In this document: one piece after another, positions 1 to 9,692 of the stretch | How positions within the stretch are numbered: the first letter of the stretch is position 1 | Layout of the letters: each line of letters opens with the position of its first letter | Source: Cryobacterium algoritolerans | GTDB taxonomy: Bacteria > Actinomycetota > Actinomycetes > Actinomycetales > Microbacteriaceae | Reading direction: 5' to 3' | Length of the DNA stretch: 64,000 nt | Assembly (NCBI RefSeq): GCF_004402785.1 | Contig: NZ_SOFP01000046.1 | Location: forward strand, 1 to 64,000 | The notes under the pieces: generated by a model | Databases searched by the model: none | The model's input: the letters and a program-made list of their open reading frames with translations, nothing else | Told to the model about the DNA's origin: nothing | Position numbers and translations under genes: made by a program

Positions 1-473
1 GGCGCCGGCAGGCCGGCGGCGAGGAGCCCCGCGGCGGTGGCCGCCCCGATTGCCGCGCTGGCCCCGATGGCGACGATCAACGCCGCGGCGAGCGGGGCCG
101 AGCGCCCGACCACGCCGGCGCCGACAAGCTCGAGCCTTCCCGACTCCTCTTCGGCGCGGGTGTGCCGGATCACGACGACCACCATCAGGATCGCCACGGC
201 TACCGCACCGAAGACGGCGGGTTTGAACATGGCCAGCGCGCCGAGCGAGGTGGGATCGTAGATCCGCCCGTACATGGCCACGATCGCGGCGGACGCGTTG
301 ACCGCCCCGGCCGCCTCGATCCGGGACGCCGGATCGGGGTACAGGCCCGCGGTCGCCGACGCGGACGAGGCGGCGATCCCGGCGAATCCGAGAACGGACC
401 CGAGCAGCAGCCAGCGGTCCCGGCGCAGTGCCAGACGTAGCAGGCTGACCGTGCCCCGCAGCTGGGTGCTCAT
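1..473 (-). CDS. ABC-2 type exporter permease, N-terminal part (cut by window edge)
   Basis: This is the membrane subunit of an ABC exporter. The N-terminus starts [20 protein letters not shown] and leads into a first membrane segment ([15 protein letters not shown]). Further hydrophobic stretches follow, one reading [23 protein letters not shown]. That charged loop after a membrane helix is typical of the large actinobacterial permeases annotated as polyketide-antibiotic or multidrug exporters. The start codon overlaps the stop of the upstream ATPase gene by four bases (ATGA), so the two are translationally coupled. Only about 157 residues are inside the window; the family usually has 500 or more. 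The substrate cannot be told from sequence. Confidence 0.75.
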   Translation of the reverse strand, partial: MSTQLRGTVSLLRLALRRDRWLLLGSVLGFAGIAASSASATAGLYPDPASRIEAAGAVNASAAIVAMYGRIYDPTSLGALAMFKPAVFGAVAVAILMVVVVIRHTRAEEESGRLELVGAGVVGRSAPLAAALIVAIGASAAIGAATAAGLLAAGLPA

Positions 474-1369
474 CTCCGTACGCTCTCGTAGTGGCGCAGG
501 AACAGCTCCTCCAGGGTCGGCGGGCTGCTCGTCAGCGAGCTGACCCCTGCCGCGCCGAGCGCGGCGAGCAGCCCGGGGAGGCCGGCCGTTTCCACGCTCG
601 CCGTGATGCGGTTGCCGGTCACCACCACCTCGTGCACGCCGGGCATCGCGGCGAGACCGATCGGCACCGCCGGCACCTCGGCCTGGATCACCGTGCGTGT
701 CAGGTGCCGCATGGCGGCGATGGAGCCGGTCTCCACGACGGCGCCGTTTCGGATGATGCTGACCCGGTCGCACAACGCCTCGACCTCGGCCAGGATGTGG
801 CTGCTCAGCAGCACGGTGCGCCCGGCGGTGCGCAACTCCTGCACGCAGGAACGGAAGGTGGCCTCCATCAGCGGGTCCAGGCCGGAGGTCGGTTCGTCCA
901 GGAGCAACAGCTCGACGTCGCTGGCCAACGCGGCGATCAACGCCACCTTCTGCCGGTTGCCCTTCGAGTAGGTGCGGCACTTCTTGGTGGGATCCAGCTG
1001 AAATCTCTCTAACAGGTCGGCGCGCCGCACCGGGTTGAGTCCGCCGCGCAACCGGCCGAGCAGATCGATGACCTCTCCGCCGGACAGAGACGGCCAGAGC
1101 GTCACATCTCCGGGCACATAGGCCAGGCGGCGGTGCAGGTCGACCGCGTCGGACCACGGGTCGCCCCCGAGCAACGCCACCTCTCCGGAGTCGGCCCGGA
1201 GAAGCCCCAGCAGGATGCGCAGGGTCGTCGTCTTCCCCGAACCGTTCTGTCCGAGGAAGCCGTGAACCTCGCCGACCGCCACAGCAAGGTCGAGGTGCTC
1301 CAGGGCCCTGACCTTGCCGAAACTCTTCGTCAGGCCCCGCACGCTGATGGCTTCGGTCATGTTTCTCAC
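470..1369 (-). CDS. ABC exporter ATP-binding protein
   Basis: This is the cytoplasmic nucleotide-binding subunit that powers the ABC-2 permease next to it. Walker [10 protein letters not shown] is near residues 40-48, the signature is the slightly divergent YSKGN near 134-138, and Walker B LLLLDEP is near 154-160, followed by the H-loop region ([17 protein letters not shown]). The length of 299 residues is normal. It belongs to the CcmA/NatA-like exporter ATPases, often paired with drug or polyketide export permeases. The start could also be the internal Met at residue 4. It is the first gene of a two-gene minus-strand operon. The family is certain, the substrate unknown. Confidence 0.9.
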   Translation of the reverse strand: MRNMTEAISVRGLTKSFGKVRALEHLDLAVAVGEVHGFLGQNGSGKTTTLRILLGLLRADSGEVALLGGDPWSDAVDLHRRLAYVPGDVTLWPSLSGGEVIDLLGRLRGGLNPVRRADLLERFQLDPTKKCRTYSKGNRQKVALIAALASDVELLLLDEPTSGLDPLMEATFRSCVQELRTAGRTVLLSSHILAEVEALCDRVSIIRNGAVVETGSIAAMRHLTRTVIQAEVPAVPIGLAAMPGVHEVVVTGNRITASVETAGLPGLLAALGAAGVSSLTSSPPTLEELFLRHYESVRR

Positions 1370-1509
1370 CCTACTCAGCCTGACGGGCGCGGACGAGAGG
1401 GGCCATGATGGCAGCGAAACGCATTGTGACCCGACCGCAACATGGGAAACCGGACGAAGTTACATCCGCTTCCATATGATTTAGCGACAAGGACGAGCGA
1501 GGAGGCCCC

Positions 1510-2592
1510 GTGGCTGCTGACCAACCAGCGATCCGGTTGACCGGGTTGACCAAGACGTTCGGCGCGGTCAACGCCGTCGACGGGGTCGACCTCGACATCG
1601 CTGAGGGGGAGTTCTTCTCCATGCTCGGGCCGTCCGGCTCCGGCAAGACGACCGTGCTCCGCCTGATCGCCGGATTCGAACAGCCCACCAGCGGCACGGT
1701 GTCCCTCTTCGGCCAGGACGTCACGGACCGCGCGCCGTTCGACCGTGACGTCAACACGGTCTTCCAGGACTACGCGCTCTTCCCGCACATGAGCGTGCTC
1801 GACAACGTCGCCTATGGACTCCGGGTGCGCGGGATGCCGAGACGCGAGCGGCACGCACTGGCCAGGGAAGCGCTCGCCACCGTGCGCCTCGAGGGTTACG
1901 GCGACCGTAAACCAGGTCAGTTGTCCGGCGGCCAGCGCCAACGGGTCGCCCTCGCCAGGGCGACGGTGGTGCGCCCCAAGGCACTGCTCCTCGACGAGCC
2001 GCTCGGTGCCCTTGACCTCAAACTCCGGGAACAGATGCAGGTCGAGCTCAAGGAACTGCAGCGCGAACTCGGGATCACCTTCATCTTCGTCACGCACGAC
2101 CAGGAGGAAGCCCTCACCCTCAGCGACCGGATCGCGGTCTTCAACGAGGGCCGGATCGAGCAACTCGGCAGTCCGGCCGAGATCTACGACAAACCGGTCT
2201 CACCGTTCGTCGCCGCGTTCGTCGGCACCTCCAACATCCTCGACGACACCCTGTCCAGGCTGGTGCTCGGGCGCGGCGGCATCCACTCCGTGCGGCCGGA
2301 GAAGATGAGCATCGGCCGCGAGGACACCGCCATCCACACCGACCGCGAGGTGGCGGGCGTCCTCGCCGAGGTCATCTACGTGGGCAGCAGCACCCGTCTG
2401 ATCGTCGACCTCGACATCGGCACACGCGTCACCGTCCTCGAACAGAACGACGCCGACCGGGTCGGCGAAGACGAACGCGGATCCCGGGTGCGGGTGGGCT
2501 GGGACGAACGCGACACGGTGGCCCTGGCCGCCGCCCCGATTCCCGCCGACGACCTTCCCCTGCTCACCAGACCAGAACCCGCAACACGCTAA
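1510..2592 (+). CDS. potA: Polyamine-type ABC importer ATPase (PotA-like)
   Basis: This is the ATPase of a spermidine/putrescine-type importer. Walker [10 protein letters not shown] lies near residues 40-48, the signature LSGGQ near 138-142 and Walker B LLLDEP near 159-164. The H-loop reads FVTHDQEEA, and a C-terminal TOBE-like regulatory region covers roughly residues 255-345. The start is GTG, with a clear AGGAGG-like ribosome site (GAGGAGG) just upstream. The 360-residue length fits PotA. Genes for the binding protein and two permeases follow on the same strand with short gaps, giving the order A-D-B-C. Polyamine versus another small cation substrate is inferred from the family and the binding-protein type. 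Confidence 0.9.
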   Translation: MAADQPAIRLTGLTKTFGAVNAVDGVDLDIAEGEFFSMLGPSGSGKTTVLRLIAGFEQPTSGTVSLFGQDVTDRAPFDRDVNTVFQDYALFPHMSVLDNVAYGLRVRGMPRRERHALAREALATVRLEGYGDRKPGQLSGGQRQRVALARATVVRPKALLLDEPLGALDLKLREQMQVELKELQRELGITFIFVTHDQEEALTLSDRIAVFNEGRIEQLGSPAEIYDKPVSPFVAAFVGTSNILDDTLSRLVLGRGGIHSVRPEKMSIGREDTAIHTDREVAGVLAEVIYVGSSTRLIVDLDIGTRVTVLEQNDADRVGEDERGSRVRVGWDERDTVALAAAPIPADDLPLLTRPEPATR

Positions 2593-2609
2593 CTCAAATG
2601 GAGACCGCA

Positions 2610-3812
2610 ATGAATCGCTCTACTCCCCTTCGTCGCACGAAGACATCGGCCGCCCTCGCCGGGCTGGCCATCCTCTCCGTCGCCCTCCTGACCGCCTGCG
2701 GCACCACCTCGGCCGGCAACGGCGGAAGCACGGGGGCCAAGGCCCCGACGAAACTCGGCACCAACGAAGGGGCAGTGTCGATCCTCGCCTGGCCGGGCTA
2801 CGTGGAGGACGGCAGCAACGACCCGGCCGTCGACTGGGTCAGCGCCTTCCAGGACGAGACCGGGTGCAAGGTCACCAGCAAGACCTACGGCACCTCGGAC
2901 GAGGCGTTCAACCTGATGAAGACCGGCGACTACGACCTGGTCGCGGCATCCGGTGACGCCTCGCTTCGTCTCGTCGCGGCCGGCGACGTCGCCCCCGTGA
3001 ACACCGACCTGATCCCCAACTACGCCGGCGTCTACGACTTCCTCAAACTGCAGGCCTGGAACAGCGTCGACGGCGTCTCCTACGGGGTGCCGCACGGCTA
3101 CGGGGCGAATCTGCTCATGTACAAAACGGACGCCGTGACCCCGGCGCCCACGTCCTGGAACGTCGTGTTCGACAAGTCCTCGGCCTACAAAGGTAAGGTC
3201 ACCGCCTACGACTCGCCGATCTACATCGCGGATGCCGCCATGTACCTGATGAGCCACCAGCCCGACCTCGGCATCAAAAACCCTTACGCCCTCGACGAGA
3301 AGCAGCTGGCCGCGGCCGTGGACCTCCTCAAGGTGCAGCGCCCGAACATCGGCGAGTACTGGTCGGATTACCTCAAGTCGATCCAGGCATTCGAGACCGG
3401 GGACACCGTCGTCGGCACGACCTGGCAGGTCATCCGCAACTCCCTGGCCCCGGGAACCAAGGCGGAGGTCGTCGTGCCCTCCGAGGGCGTCACGGGCTGG
3501 TCGGACACCTGGATGGTCGGGTCGAAGGCGAAGAACCCGAACTGCGCGTACGCCTGGCTGAACTACATCAGCAGCCCGAAGGCCAACGCGCAGGCCACAG
3601 AGTATTTCGGGGAGGCACCCTCCAACCAGAAGGCCTGCGACTTCATGTCGAACCCTGACCAGTGCTCGCTCTTCCACGCCGGTGACGCCGACTACGCGTC
3701 GAAGATCTGGTATTGGACCACTCCGATCGCCACGTGCGTCGACGGCCGCACCGACGTCAAGTGCACCGACTACGCCGCCTGGACCACCGCCTGGCAGGAG
3801 ATCAAGGGCTAG
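2610..3812 (+). CDS. Polyamine-type substrate-binding lipoprotein (PotD/F-like)
   Basis: This is the extracellular, lipid-anchored binding protein of the importer. The N-terminus has a basic region, a hydrophobic stretch and a lipobox (SVALLTAC) with the acylated Cys near residue 30. The mature part has the periplasmic-binding-protein type 2 fold expected for PotD, with landmarks such as VSILAWPGYVEDG and YGVPHGYGANLLMYKTD. I chose the ATG at 2610, not 2598, because GGAGA sits six to seven bases before 2610 and overlaps the earlier ATG. It lies between the ATPase and the two permeases. The substrate is not proven. Confidence 0.88.
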   Translation: MNRSTPLRRTKTSAALAGLAILSVALLTACGTTSAGNGGSTGAKAPTKLGTNEGAVSILAWPGYVEDGSNDPAVDWVSAFQDETGCKVTSKTYGTSDEAFNLMKTGDYDLVAASGDASLRLVAAGDVAPVNTDLIPNYAGVYDFLKLQAWNSVDGVSYGVPHGYGANLLMYKTDAVTPAPTSWNVVFDKSSAYKGKVTAYDSPIYIADAAMYLMSHQPDLGIKNPYALDEKQLAAAVDLLKVQRPNIGEYWSDYLKSIQAFETGDTVVGTTWQVIRNSLAPGTKAEVVVPSEGVTGWSDTWMVGSKAKNPNCAYAWLNYISSPKANAQATEYFGEAPSNQKACDFMSNPDQCSLFHAGDADYASKIWYWTTPIATCVDGRTDVKCTDYAAWTTAWQEIKG

Positions 3813-3853
3813 CGCGCCGGCCTCCCTCCTTCCCGCGCGAGCAGAAAGGCACC

Positions 3854-4780
3854 ATGACCGTTGACACTCCGACCCGGCCCGTCGGCCGGCCGATCGTTCC
3901 CGCCCCGCGGGACACGGTCGCCCGGCGGGGCTCGGTCTTTCTGAGCAGGCATCCGAGGCTGCGCCTGTCGCTGCTGCTGTCGGCACCGATGTTCTGGCTG
4001 GGCCTGGTCTACATCGCTGCCCTGGCGGCACTGTTGATCACCGCGCTCTGGACCGTCGACACCTTCACCGGCACCATCTCGCAGACCTGGACGTTGGACA
4101 ACATCATCGCGGTGCTCACCGGGTCGCTGTACCAGACCGTGACCCTTCGTACGGTGGGGGTGGCACTGCTGGTGACCCTTGTCGACATCCTGATCGCCTT
4201 GCCGATCGCGTTCTTCATGGCGAAGGTGGCCAGCGCGAGGCTGCAGCGGGTTCTCGTGATTGCAGTGCTCATGCCGCTGTGGGCCAGCTACCTCGTCAAG
4301 GCCTACGCCTGGCGTTCCGTGCTCTCCCGGGACGGGATCTTCGAATGGCTGGTGGCGCCGTTCGGTGGCCAGACCCCCGGCTATGGCCTGCCGGCGACCA
4401 TCATCACGCTCTCCTACCTGTGGCTGCCCTACGTGATCCTTCCCATCTATGCCGGACTCGAGCGGGTGCCGGACTCGCTGCTGGAGGCATCCGGCGATCT
4501 GGGCGGCAAGACCTGGTCGACCCTGCGCCTCGTGGTGCTGCCGATGATCTGGCCGGCCATCATCGCCGGCTCGATCTTCAGCTTCAGCCTCTCGCTTGGC
4601 GACTACATCACGGTGAACATCGTGGGCGGGGCCAACCAGATGCTGGGCAACCTCGTCTACACGAACGTCGGCGCGGCCAACAACCTGCCGCTCGCCGCGG
4701 CCATCGCCCTGATCCCGATCGTGATCATCTTCGCCTACCTCGCCGCCGTGCGCCGCACCGGTGCCCTGGACAACCTGTAG
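3854..4780 (+). CDS. potB: Polyamine-type ABC permease (PotB-like)
   Basis: This is an inner-membrane permease subunit. The open frame extends upstream into potD, but the ATG at 3854 follows an AGAAAGG ribosome site and gives 308 residues, normal for PotB. After a proline-rich cytoplasmic tail there are about six membrane segments. The EAA coupling loop is seen as LEASGDLGGKTWSTL in the third quarter of the protein, where the ATPase docks. It is followed eight bases later by the second permease gene. Confidence 0.88.
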   Translation: MTVDTPTRPVGRPIVPAPRDTVARRGSVFLSRHPRLRLSLLLSAPMFWLGLVYIAALAALLITALWTVDTFTGTISQTWTLDNIIAVLTGSLYQTVTLRTVGVALLVTLVDILIALPIAFFMAKVASARLQRVLVIAVLMPLWASYLVKAYAWRSVLSRDGIFEWLVAPFGGQTPGYGLPATIITLSYLWLPYVILPIYAGLERVPDSLLEASGDLGGKTWSTLRLVVLPMIWPAIIAGSIFSFSLSLGDYITVNIVGGANQMLGNLVYTNVGAANNLPLAAAIALIPIVIIFAYLAAVRRTGALDNL

Positions 4781-4788
4781 AGGCCACC

Positions 4789-5589
4789 ATGAGACTGAGC
4801 AGCCTGGCGCGGGGCCTACTGGCCGCGATCACGATCGTCGTGCTCGCGGCAATATACCTGCCGCTTGTCGTGGTGCTCGTCAACTCGTTCAGCACGAGTA
4901 CGAGCCTGACCTGGCCGCCGCCCGGGTTTACCCTGGAATGGTGGGTGAAGGCCTTCGGTAACGCGGGCGCGCTCGATGCCGTGCTCACCAGCGTGCAGGT
5001 TGCCCTCGCCGCGACCGTGATCTCCCTGGTGCTCGGCACGTTGGCCTCCCTGGCCCTGCAGCGCTTCGAGTTCTTCGGGCGGGAGGCGGTGAGCCTGCTG
5101 GTTATCCTGCCGATCGCCCTTCCCGGCATCATCACGGGCATCGCGCTCAACAACGCATTCCGAACGATCCTCGGACTGCAACTTTCCATTGTCACGGTGA
5201 TCGTCGCGCACGCCACGTTCTGTATCGTCACCGTGTTCAACAACGTGATCGCGCGCCTCCGACTCCTCGGCACCAGCTACGAAGATGCTTCCGCCGACCT
5301 GGGTGCCGGGGTGTGGACCACTTTCCGGCTGATCACGTTCCCCCAGCTGCGGTCCGCGTTGTTCGCGGGTGGGCTGCTGGCGTTCGCCCTCTCCTTCGAC
5401 GAGATCATCGTCACGACCTTCACGGCAGGTTCGTCGGTGAAGACCCTGCCGCTCTGGATCCTCGACAACCTGTTCCGGCCGAACCAGGCCCCGGTGGTCA
5501 ACGTGATCGCTGTCGTGCTCGTGCTCGTGTCCATCGTGCCGATCTACATCGCCCAGCGCATCGCCGGGGCGGAGAAGATCGCCCGGTAG
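4789..5589 (+). CDS. potC: Polyamine-type ABC permease (PotC-like)
   Basis: This is the second permease of the importer, 266 residues with about six membrane segments. The N-terminal helix reads LLAAITIVVLAAIYLPLVVV. The EAA coupling loop is seen as YEDASADLGAGVWTTFR, followed by the FALSFDEIIVTTF stretch that is characteristic of PotC proteins. The ATG is placed nine bases after the PotB stop. It is the last gene of the operon; the following gene is on the opposite strand. Confidence 0.88.
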   Translation: MRLSSLARGLLAAITIVVLAAIYLPLVVVLVNSFSTSTSLTWPPPGFTLEWWVKAFGNAGALDAVLTSVQVALAATVISLVLGTLASLALQRFEFFGREAVSLLVILPIALPGIITGIALNNAFRTILGLQLSIVTVIVAHATFCIVTVFNNVIARLRLLGTSYEDASADLGAGVWTTFRLITFPQLRSALFAGGLLAFALSFDEIIVTTFTAGSSVKTLPLWILDNLFRPNQAPVVNVIAVVLVLVSIVPIYIAQRIAGAEKIAR

Positions 5590-5623
5590 GCGCGCGCAGG
5601 GTGAGCTGCCGGCCGAATCGAGA

Positions 5624-6184
5624 CTAGACGCGTGCGTCGCGCCCGGTCAGGGCGAGCAGCCTCGACTGGAGTGGGGCGTCTTCGGCGATCGGAACGGGCG
5701 AGGCGAAGAGGCCGCTGGCCTCCAGTGTGTCCCGCTGCGGCTCGAAGACCGTCCAGACCGCTGCGACGAGCGACCCGTCGAGCGTATCGTCCGCGGCCGT
5801 GGCGCGCGCGAGATCCCAGGTATGGATGACAACCTCGGAGACCTGCTCTCGCAGGTAGTCGAGGGCGGTCACCGTGTCATACGACAGCGTCACCGGGGCG
5901 TCCAACGGCGTCGCCCGCCACGCGGCGGTCGCGGCCTCCGAGTGGGTGCGCCACTCGGCGGCCAGGTCCGCACCCAACGGAGCCAGGGCGCGGCGGGCCT
6001 CGAGCGGGGAGAGCCCACCGAGCAGGGGTGGGATCCATTGCTGCTCGAGAACCAGATGGCGCACGAGGTCGCGCACGGTCCAGTCGGGGTCGGGCGTGGC
6101 CCGGTCCCATTCGGTGATCCGGTCGACCCGAGCGGTGAACTCGTCGTGGGCCAATTTCTGCAGCGCAATCCAATCGTGCGTCAT
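5624..6184 (-). CDS. TIGR03086/DinB-like (mycothiol maleylpyruvate isomerase N-terminal) protein
   Basis: This is a four-helix-bundle protein of the DinB/MDMPI superfamily, common in actinobacteria and often thiol- or metal-dependent. Visible landmarks are WTVRDLVRHLVLEQQWIPPLL in the first third and VVIHTWDLARA further on; the histidines of this fold normally bind a metal. The start at 6184 (MTHDW) is chosen because AAAGGAG lies a few bases upstream, whereas the longer frame has no ribosome site. It is a single gene convergent with the importer operon. The exact reaction is unknown; the family call is fairly sure. Confidence 0.75.
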   Translation of the reverse strand: MTHDWIALQKLAHDEFTARVDRITEWDRATPDPDWTVRDLVRHLVLEQQWIPPLLGGLSPLEARRALAPLGADLAAEWRTHSEAATAAWRATPLDAPVTLSYDTVTALDYLREQVSEVVIHTWDLARATAADDTLDGSLVAAVWTVFEPQRDTLEASGLFASPVPIAEDAPLQSRLLALTGRDARV

Positions 6185-6303
6185 GGGTGCTCCTTTCGTT
6201 GTCAGGTGCAACGGAGTCCGGCCCGCTCGCATTCCGCGTCACGAAATCGGGTGCCGGGAATCCGGTGGCGCGTCAGGGCAGCCCGGTGGGTTAGGGTCAC
6301 TCC

Positions 6304-7524
6304 ATGAGCAGGCAGGACGGAAGTGACCGAACGGTCTCGGCGGCATCCGTCGACGACAGCACCGCGACCCTGCTTCACGTGGACCTGGACGCGTTCTTCG
6401 CGTCGGTGGAGCTGCTCGACCGTCCCGAACTCGTCGACAAACCCGTGATTGTCGGGCACCGCTCCGGCCGATCCGTCGTCACCGCGGCGAACTACGTCGC
6501 CCGGCGCTATGGGGTCAACTCGGCCATGCCGATGGCGCTCGCGCTGCGCCGCTGCCCGTCGGCAGTGGTGCTCGAGCCCCAGATGAGCAGGTACAAGCAC
6601 TTCTCGGACCAGGTGATGGGTATCTTCGGCGACATCACGCCGCTCGTCGAACAGCTCGGCATCGATGAGGCGTTCCTCGACGTTGCCGGCGCCAGACGTT
6701 TACACGGTTCGCCGGCCGTGGTCGGCGCGCTGATCCGGCGCACCGTGGAGGCCGAGACCGGGCTCACCTGCTCCGTCGGCGCGGCATCGACCAAGTTCGT
6801 CGCCAAGATGGCCTCGGGGCGCGCCAAACCCAACGGGCTGCTCGTGATCCCCGCGGAGGAGACCCTCGCTTTCCTGCATCCGCTGCCCGTCGGCGCCCTC
6901 TGGGGGGTCGGCCAGACGACCGAGGCGTCGCTTTTTCGGCTCGGCCTGAGGCAGATCGGTGACGTAGCCCGCACCCCCCTGGCGGTGTTGCAGAAGGCGG
7001 TGGGGGAGGCGTCCGGGCGCAAACTACACGATCTCGCCTGGGGGAGGGACCCGCGCACGGTCACCACCGAGCGCGAGGAGAAGAGTGTCGGCCACGAGGT
7101 CACCTTCGAGCACGACGTCACGGATGTCGCCCGCCTCCGCAGCGAGTTGCTGCGCCAGGCCGATGCGGTGGCGGCCCGGCTTCGCGGCGCCGGGCTCGTC
7201 GGCCGGTGCGTCGTGCTGAAACTGCGCTACGCCGACTTCAGCACGGTGACACGATCGCGTACCCTCGCGGAGGCCACCGACGTCGGTCGGAGGATCTACG
7301 AGGAGGCCGCGGCCAGCTTCGCCACGCTCGCCGCCTCCGGCATCCGGGTGAGGCTGATCGGGGTGCGCGTGGAGCAGCTCGGCGACGGTGACGGCCAGGG
7401 TCTCGGCCTGTGGGACCCGGACGACGACTGGCGCGGGGCTGAGCGGGCAGTCGACACGGTCACCGCCAGGTTCGGACGCGGCGCCGTGCGCCCGGCTTCT
7501 CTGCTCAAACCGGACAAGGGGTAG
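6304..7524 (+). CDS. dinB: DNA polymerase IV (Y-family translesion polymerase)
   Basis: This error-prone polymerase extends primers past damaged bases. The first catalytic motif is HVDLDAFFASVE near residues 28-39. The second is GIDEAFLDV, with the paired acidic residues. The steric and finger region reads SVVTAANYVARRYGV, and the little-finger domain runs from about residue 245 with KSVGHEVTFEHDV. The length of 406 is normal. There is no obvious LexA box in the short upstream region. It is followed nine bases later by the GerW-like gene. Confidence 0.95.
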   Translation: MSRQDGSDRTVSAASVDDSTATLLHVDLDAFFASVELLDRPELVDKPVIVGHRSGRSVVTAANYVARRYGVNSAMPMALALRRCPSAVVLEPQMSRYKHFSDQVMGIFGDITPLVEQLGIDEAFLDVAGARRLHGSPAVVGALIRRTVEAETGLTCSVGAASTKFVAKMASGRAKPNGLLVIPAEETLAFLHPLPVGALWGVGQTTEASLFRLGLRQIGDVARTPLAVLQKAVGEASGRKLHDLAWGRDPRTVTTEREEKSVGHEVTFEHDVTDVARLRSELLRQADAVAARLRGAGLVGRCVVLKLRYADFSTVTRSRTLAEATDVGRRIYEEAAASFATLAASGIRVRLIGVRVEQLGDGDGQGLGLWDPDDDWRGAERAVDTVTARFGRGAVRPASLLKPDKG

Positions 7525-7533
7525 CCTGAGGGG

Positions 7534-7866
7534 ATGACTAGCCTGCCAGAGAAGCTCGCAGAAATTTCCCGCTCCGCCGGCGTGAAGACCGCCTACGGCG
7601 ATCCCGTGCAGGTGGACGGCATCAGCCTGGTTCCCGTCGCCCTCGTCTACTACGGGTTCGGCGGCGGCGAGGGCGATTCCGCCGAAAGCGGCACGGGCAG
7701 CGGTGGTGGTGGCGGTGGAATGTCGCTGCCGATCGGCGCCTACGTGAAGTCGGGTGGTTCGCTACGATTCGAGCCGAACGTCATCTCCCTGCTCGCCGTC
7801 GGCATCCCGTTCGTCTGGGTGGCCGGCAAGGCGATCTCCCGCGTCATCCGTGCGGTGAAGCGCTAG
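7534..7866 (+). CDS. GerW/YtfJ-family membrane-associated protein
   Basis: This is a 110-residue protein resembling the GerW (YtfJ) family that is also found in non-sporulating actinobacteria. The sequence shows the conserved pattern GDPVQVDGISLVPVALVYYGFGGG, a Gly/Ser-rich linker, LPIGAYVKSGG and a C-terminal hydrophobic helix (NVISLLAVGIPFVWVAGKAI) ending in basic residues. Its role outside spore germination is not known. It follows dinB closely and shares a bidirectional hairpin with the convergent nhaA. Confidence 0.7.
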   Translation: MTSLPEKLAEISRSAGVKTAYGDPVQVDGISLVPVALVYYGFGGGEGDSAESGTGSGGGGGGMSLPIGAYVKSGGSLRFEPNVISLLAVGIPFVWVAGKAISRVIRAVKR

Positions 7867-7869
7867 GCT

Positions 7870-7919
7870 GCACGGTCCTCGGCCGACACGGCGGGCCGAG
7901 CCCCGGCCGGCGACCGTGC
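7870..7919. terminator. Bidirectional hairpin between convergent genes
   Basis: Two nested inverted repeats lie exactly between the stops of the GerW-like gene and nhaA. The outer arms are GCACGGTC (7870-7877) and GACCGTGC (7912-7919). The inner arms are CTCGGCC (7878-7884) and GGCCGAG (7894-7900). The position fits a shared terminator, though there is no long U-run, as is common in high-GC actinobacteria. Confidence 0.6.
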
Positions 7920-7922
7920 GGT

Positions 7923-9269
7923 TCAGTCGACGAAGACGTCGGGGATCCCGTCGCGGTCCTCGTCGAGCCGTTCCTTCGCTTCGACCAGCCGATAGTGCCG
8001 GTTGCGTGCGCGCAGCACAACGGTGGCGAGCAGCGCAGCGAGCAGTGACCCGGTCAGGATGGCCACCTTGGCGTGGTCGTCGAGCACCGTGCCATGCCCG
8101 AACCCGAGTTCGCTGATCAGCAGCGACACCGTGAAACCCACCCCTGCGAGCATCGCCACCCCCAAGACGTCTACCCAGGCCAGGTCGGGATCGAGGGTTC
8201 CCCTCGTCGTTCTGGTGACCAGCCAGGTGGCAAAGAGGATACCCACCGGCTTCCCGGCGACCAGGGCGACAACAATGCCGACGGCGATCGGGTCGGTCAG
8301 GGCCTTCGTGAGTCCCGCGGTGCCGCCGATACTCACCCCGGCGGAGAAGAACGCGAACACGGGCACGGCGAAACCGGCCGAGACCGGGCGGATGCGGTGC
8401 TCGAGCGTCTGGGCGAGACCAGGGCCGGCGTCGGGGCCGCCGCCCTTTCGGCTGCGCAGCACCGGCACCGCGAAACCGAGCAGCACGCCGGCGACCGTGG
8501 CATGGATGCCGGAGCCGTGCACCAGCCCCCAGACCAGCAGCCCGATCGGCAGCAGGATGACCCAGCCTGCCCAGGTCCTCGTGCCGAAGAAGTTCGAGTG
8601 CGTGTGGGTGAGGTAGGCGAAGAGGGCCAGCGGCACGACGGCGAGGAGGAGCATCATCGGCTGGATGTCGTTGGAGTAGAAGAACGCGATGATCCCGATG
8701 GCGAGCAGGTCGTCGACGACGGCCAGCGTGAGCAGGAAGATGCGCAGCGCGCTCGGCAGGTGGGAGCCGATTACGGCCAGAACGGCGACGGCGAAGGCGA
8801 TGTCGGTGGCGGTCGGCACGGCCCAGCCGCGGAGCGCGCCGGGTCCGCCGCCGATGTTGATGGCCACGAAGAAGAGGGCCGGGGTTACCACACCGCCGAC
8901 CGCAGCCGCCACGGGGACGACGGCACGACTGAAGGTGCGCAGGTCGCCGGCGACGAACTCGCGTTTCAGCTCGAGACCCGCGATGAAGAAGAAGACGGCC
9001 AGCAGCCCGTCCGCCGCCCAGGCGCCGAGGCTCAGCTTCAGGTGCCACGGCTCGAAGCCGACTTCGAAGTCGCGCAGCGAGAAGTAGAAGTCGGCGGCCG
9101 GAGTGTTGGCGAGGACGAGGGCGACGACGGTCGCAGCCAGGAGCAGGGCCCCGCCCACGGTCTCCTTGCGCAGGATCTGGGCGACGTGGAGGTACTCCAG
9201 GTAGCTGCTCCGGCGGAAGATCCGGCCCTTGGACTCCGCGGCGGGGGCGGACTGCGATGGTGGGTTCAC
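7923..9269 (-). CDS. nhaA: Na+/H+ antiporter NhaA
   Basis: This integral membrane antiporter exchanges sodium for protons in pH and salt homeostasis. Family landmarks are [20 protein letters not shown] in the middle, holding the paired aspartates of the ion site (motif TDIAF), [12 protein letters not shown], and a C-terminal cytoplasmic tail ([16 protein letters not shown]). At 448 residues it is slightly longer than the E. coli protein, mainly in the N- and C-terminal tails. It is a single transcription unit on the minus strand. Confidence 0.95.
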   Translation of the reverse strand: MNPPSQSAPAAESKGRIFRRSSYLEYLHVAQILRKETVGGALLLAATVVALVLANTPAADFYFSLRDFEVGFEPWHLKLSLGAWAADGLLAVFFFIAGLELKREFVAGDLRTFSRAVVPVAAAVGGVVTPALFFVAINIGGGPGALRGWAVPTATDIAFAVAVLAVIGSHLPSALRIFLLTLAVVDDLLAIGIIAFFYSNDIQPMMLLLAVVPLALFAYLTHTHSNFFGTRTWAGWVILLPIGLLVWGLVHGSGIHATVAGVLLGFAVPVLRSRKGGGPDAGPGLAQTLEHRIRPVSAGFAVPVFAFFSAGVSIGGTAGLTKALTDPIAVGIVVALVAGKPVGILFATWLVTRTTRGTLDPDLAWVDVLGVAMLAGVGFTVSLLISELGFGHGTVLDDHAKVAILTGSLLAALLATVVLRARNRHYRLVEAKERLDEDRDGIPDVFVD

Positions 9270-9419
9270 GGGAGGTCCTCTGGTTTTCGGTACGACACTA
9301 GGGTGTCGACCAGACTTCCCGACTCACCACTTCCAGCGTACACGGGGTCGGAAGTACGGCCCGGTCCGGGGTCCGGCGGGTTCGCTCGGCCCGTTCGCGC
9401 GCTCCGTTCGACCGTTCGA

Positions 9420-9644
9420 TCAGCCGCGCCCGCGACGGAGCCATGGCAGCCGCAGCCAGGGCGGCAGGTGCCACGGGCCGCTCACCGGGAGTCCGCGCAG
9501 AACCCGCCGCCGGCGCAGGATGAAGCGGCGCAGCAGCAGGATCAGAACGGCCGCGAGTACTAGGGGAACGGCGACGCTCACCGTGGTCCGACCGAACGCG
9601 TCGGCTGCCCGCACCCGAACAGTGCGCACCCGAACAGTGCGCAT
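9420..9644 (-). CDS. Small basic single-span membrane protein (doubtful)
   Basis: A short frame encodes one clear membrane helix (VSVAVPLVLAAVLILLL) flanked by arginine clusters, with a Pro/Trp-rich tail. The N-terminal residues come from a 15-bp tandem repeat that encodes repeated RTVRV units, and no convincing ribosome site precedes the ATG at 9644. I do not recognise a family. It may be a real small membrane protein or chance coding in a GC-rich gap between nhaA and the TPP riboswitch. Confidence 0.3.
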   Translation of the reverse strand: MRTVRVRTVRVRAADAFGRTTVSVAVPLVLAAVLILLLRRFILRRRRVLRGLPVSGPWHLPPWLRLPWLRRGRG

Positions 9645-9654
9645 CCGAACACTG
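9610..9654. repeat. Three tandem copies of a 15-bp unit
   Basis: The unit CGCACCCGAACAGTG occurs twice exactly (9610-9624, 9625-9639) and a third time with two mismatches (9640-9654). It sits about 40 bases upstream of the likely promoter of the TPP riboswitch transcript. The period is a multiple of three and it overlaps the doubtful small minus-strand frame. Confidence 0.85.
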
Positions 9655-9692
9655 CGCGGATTCGAGTCACCATACAAGTCTAGGCGGCGGTC

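Noticed and set aside
2589-4031. A 480-residue minus-strand frame
   Set aside because: It is antisense to the binding-protein gene, which has a lipobox and normal family features.
8073-9563. A 496-residue plus-strand frame rich in Gly, Glu, Arg and Gln
   Set aside because: It is the shadow of nhaA, whose protein is complete on the other strand.
9610-9654. CRISPR array
   Set aside because: The repeats are adjacent without spacers and only 15 bases long; no cas genes are in the window.
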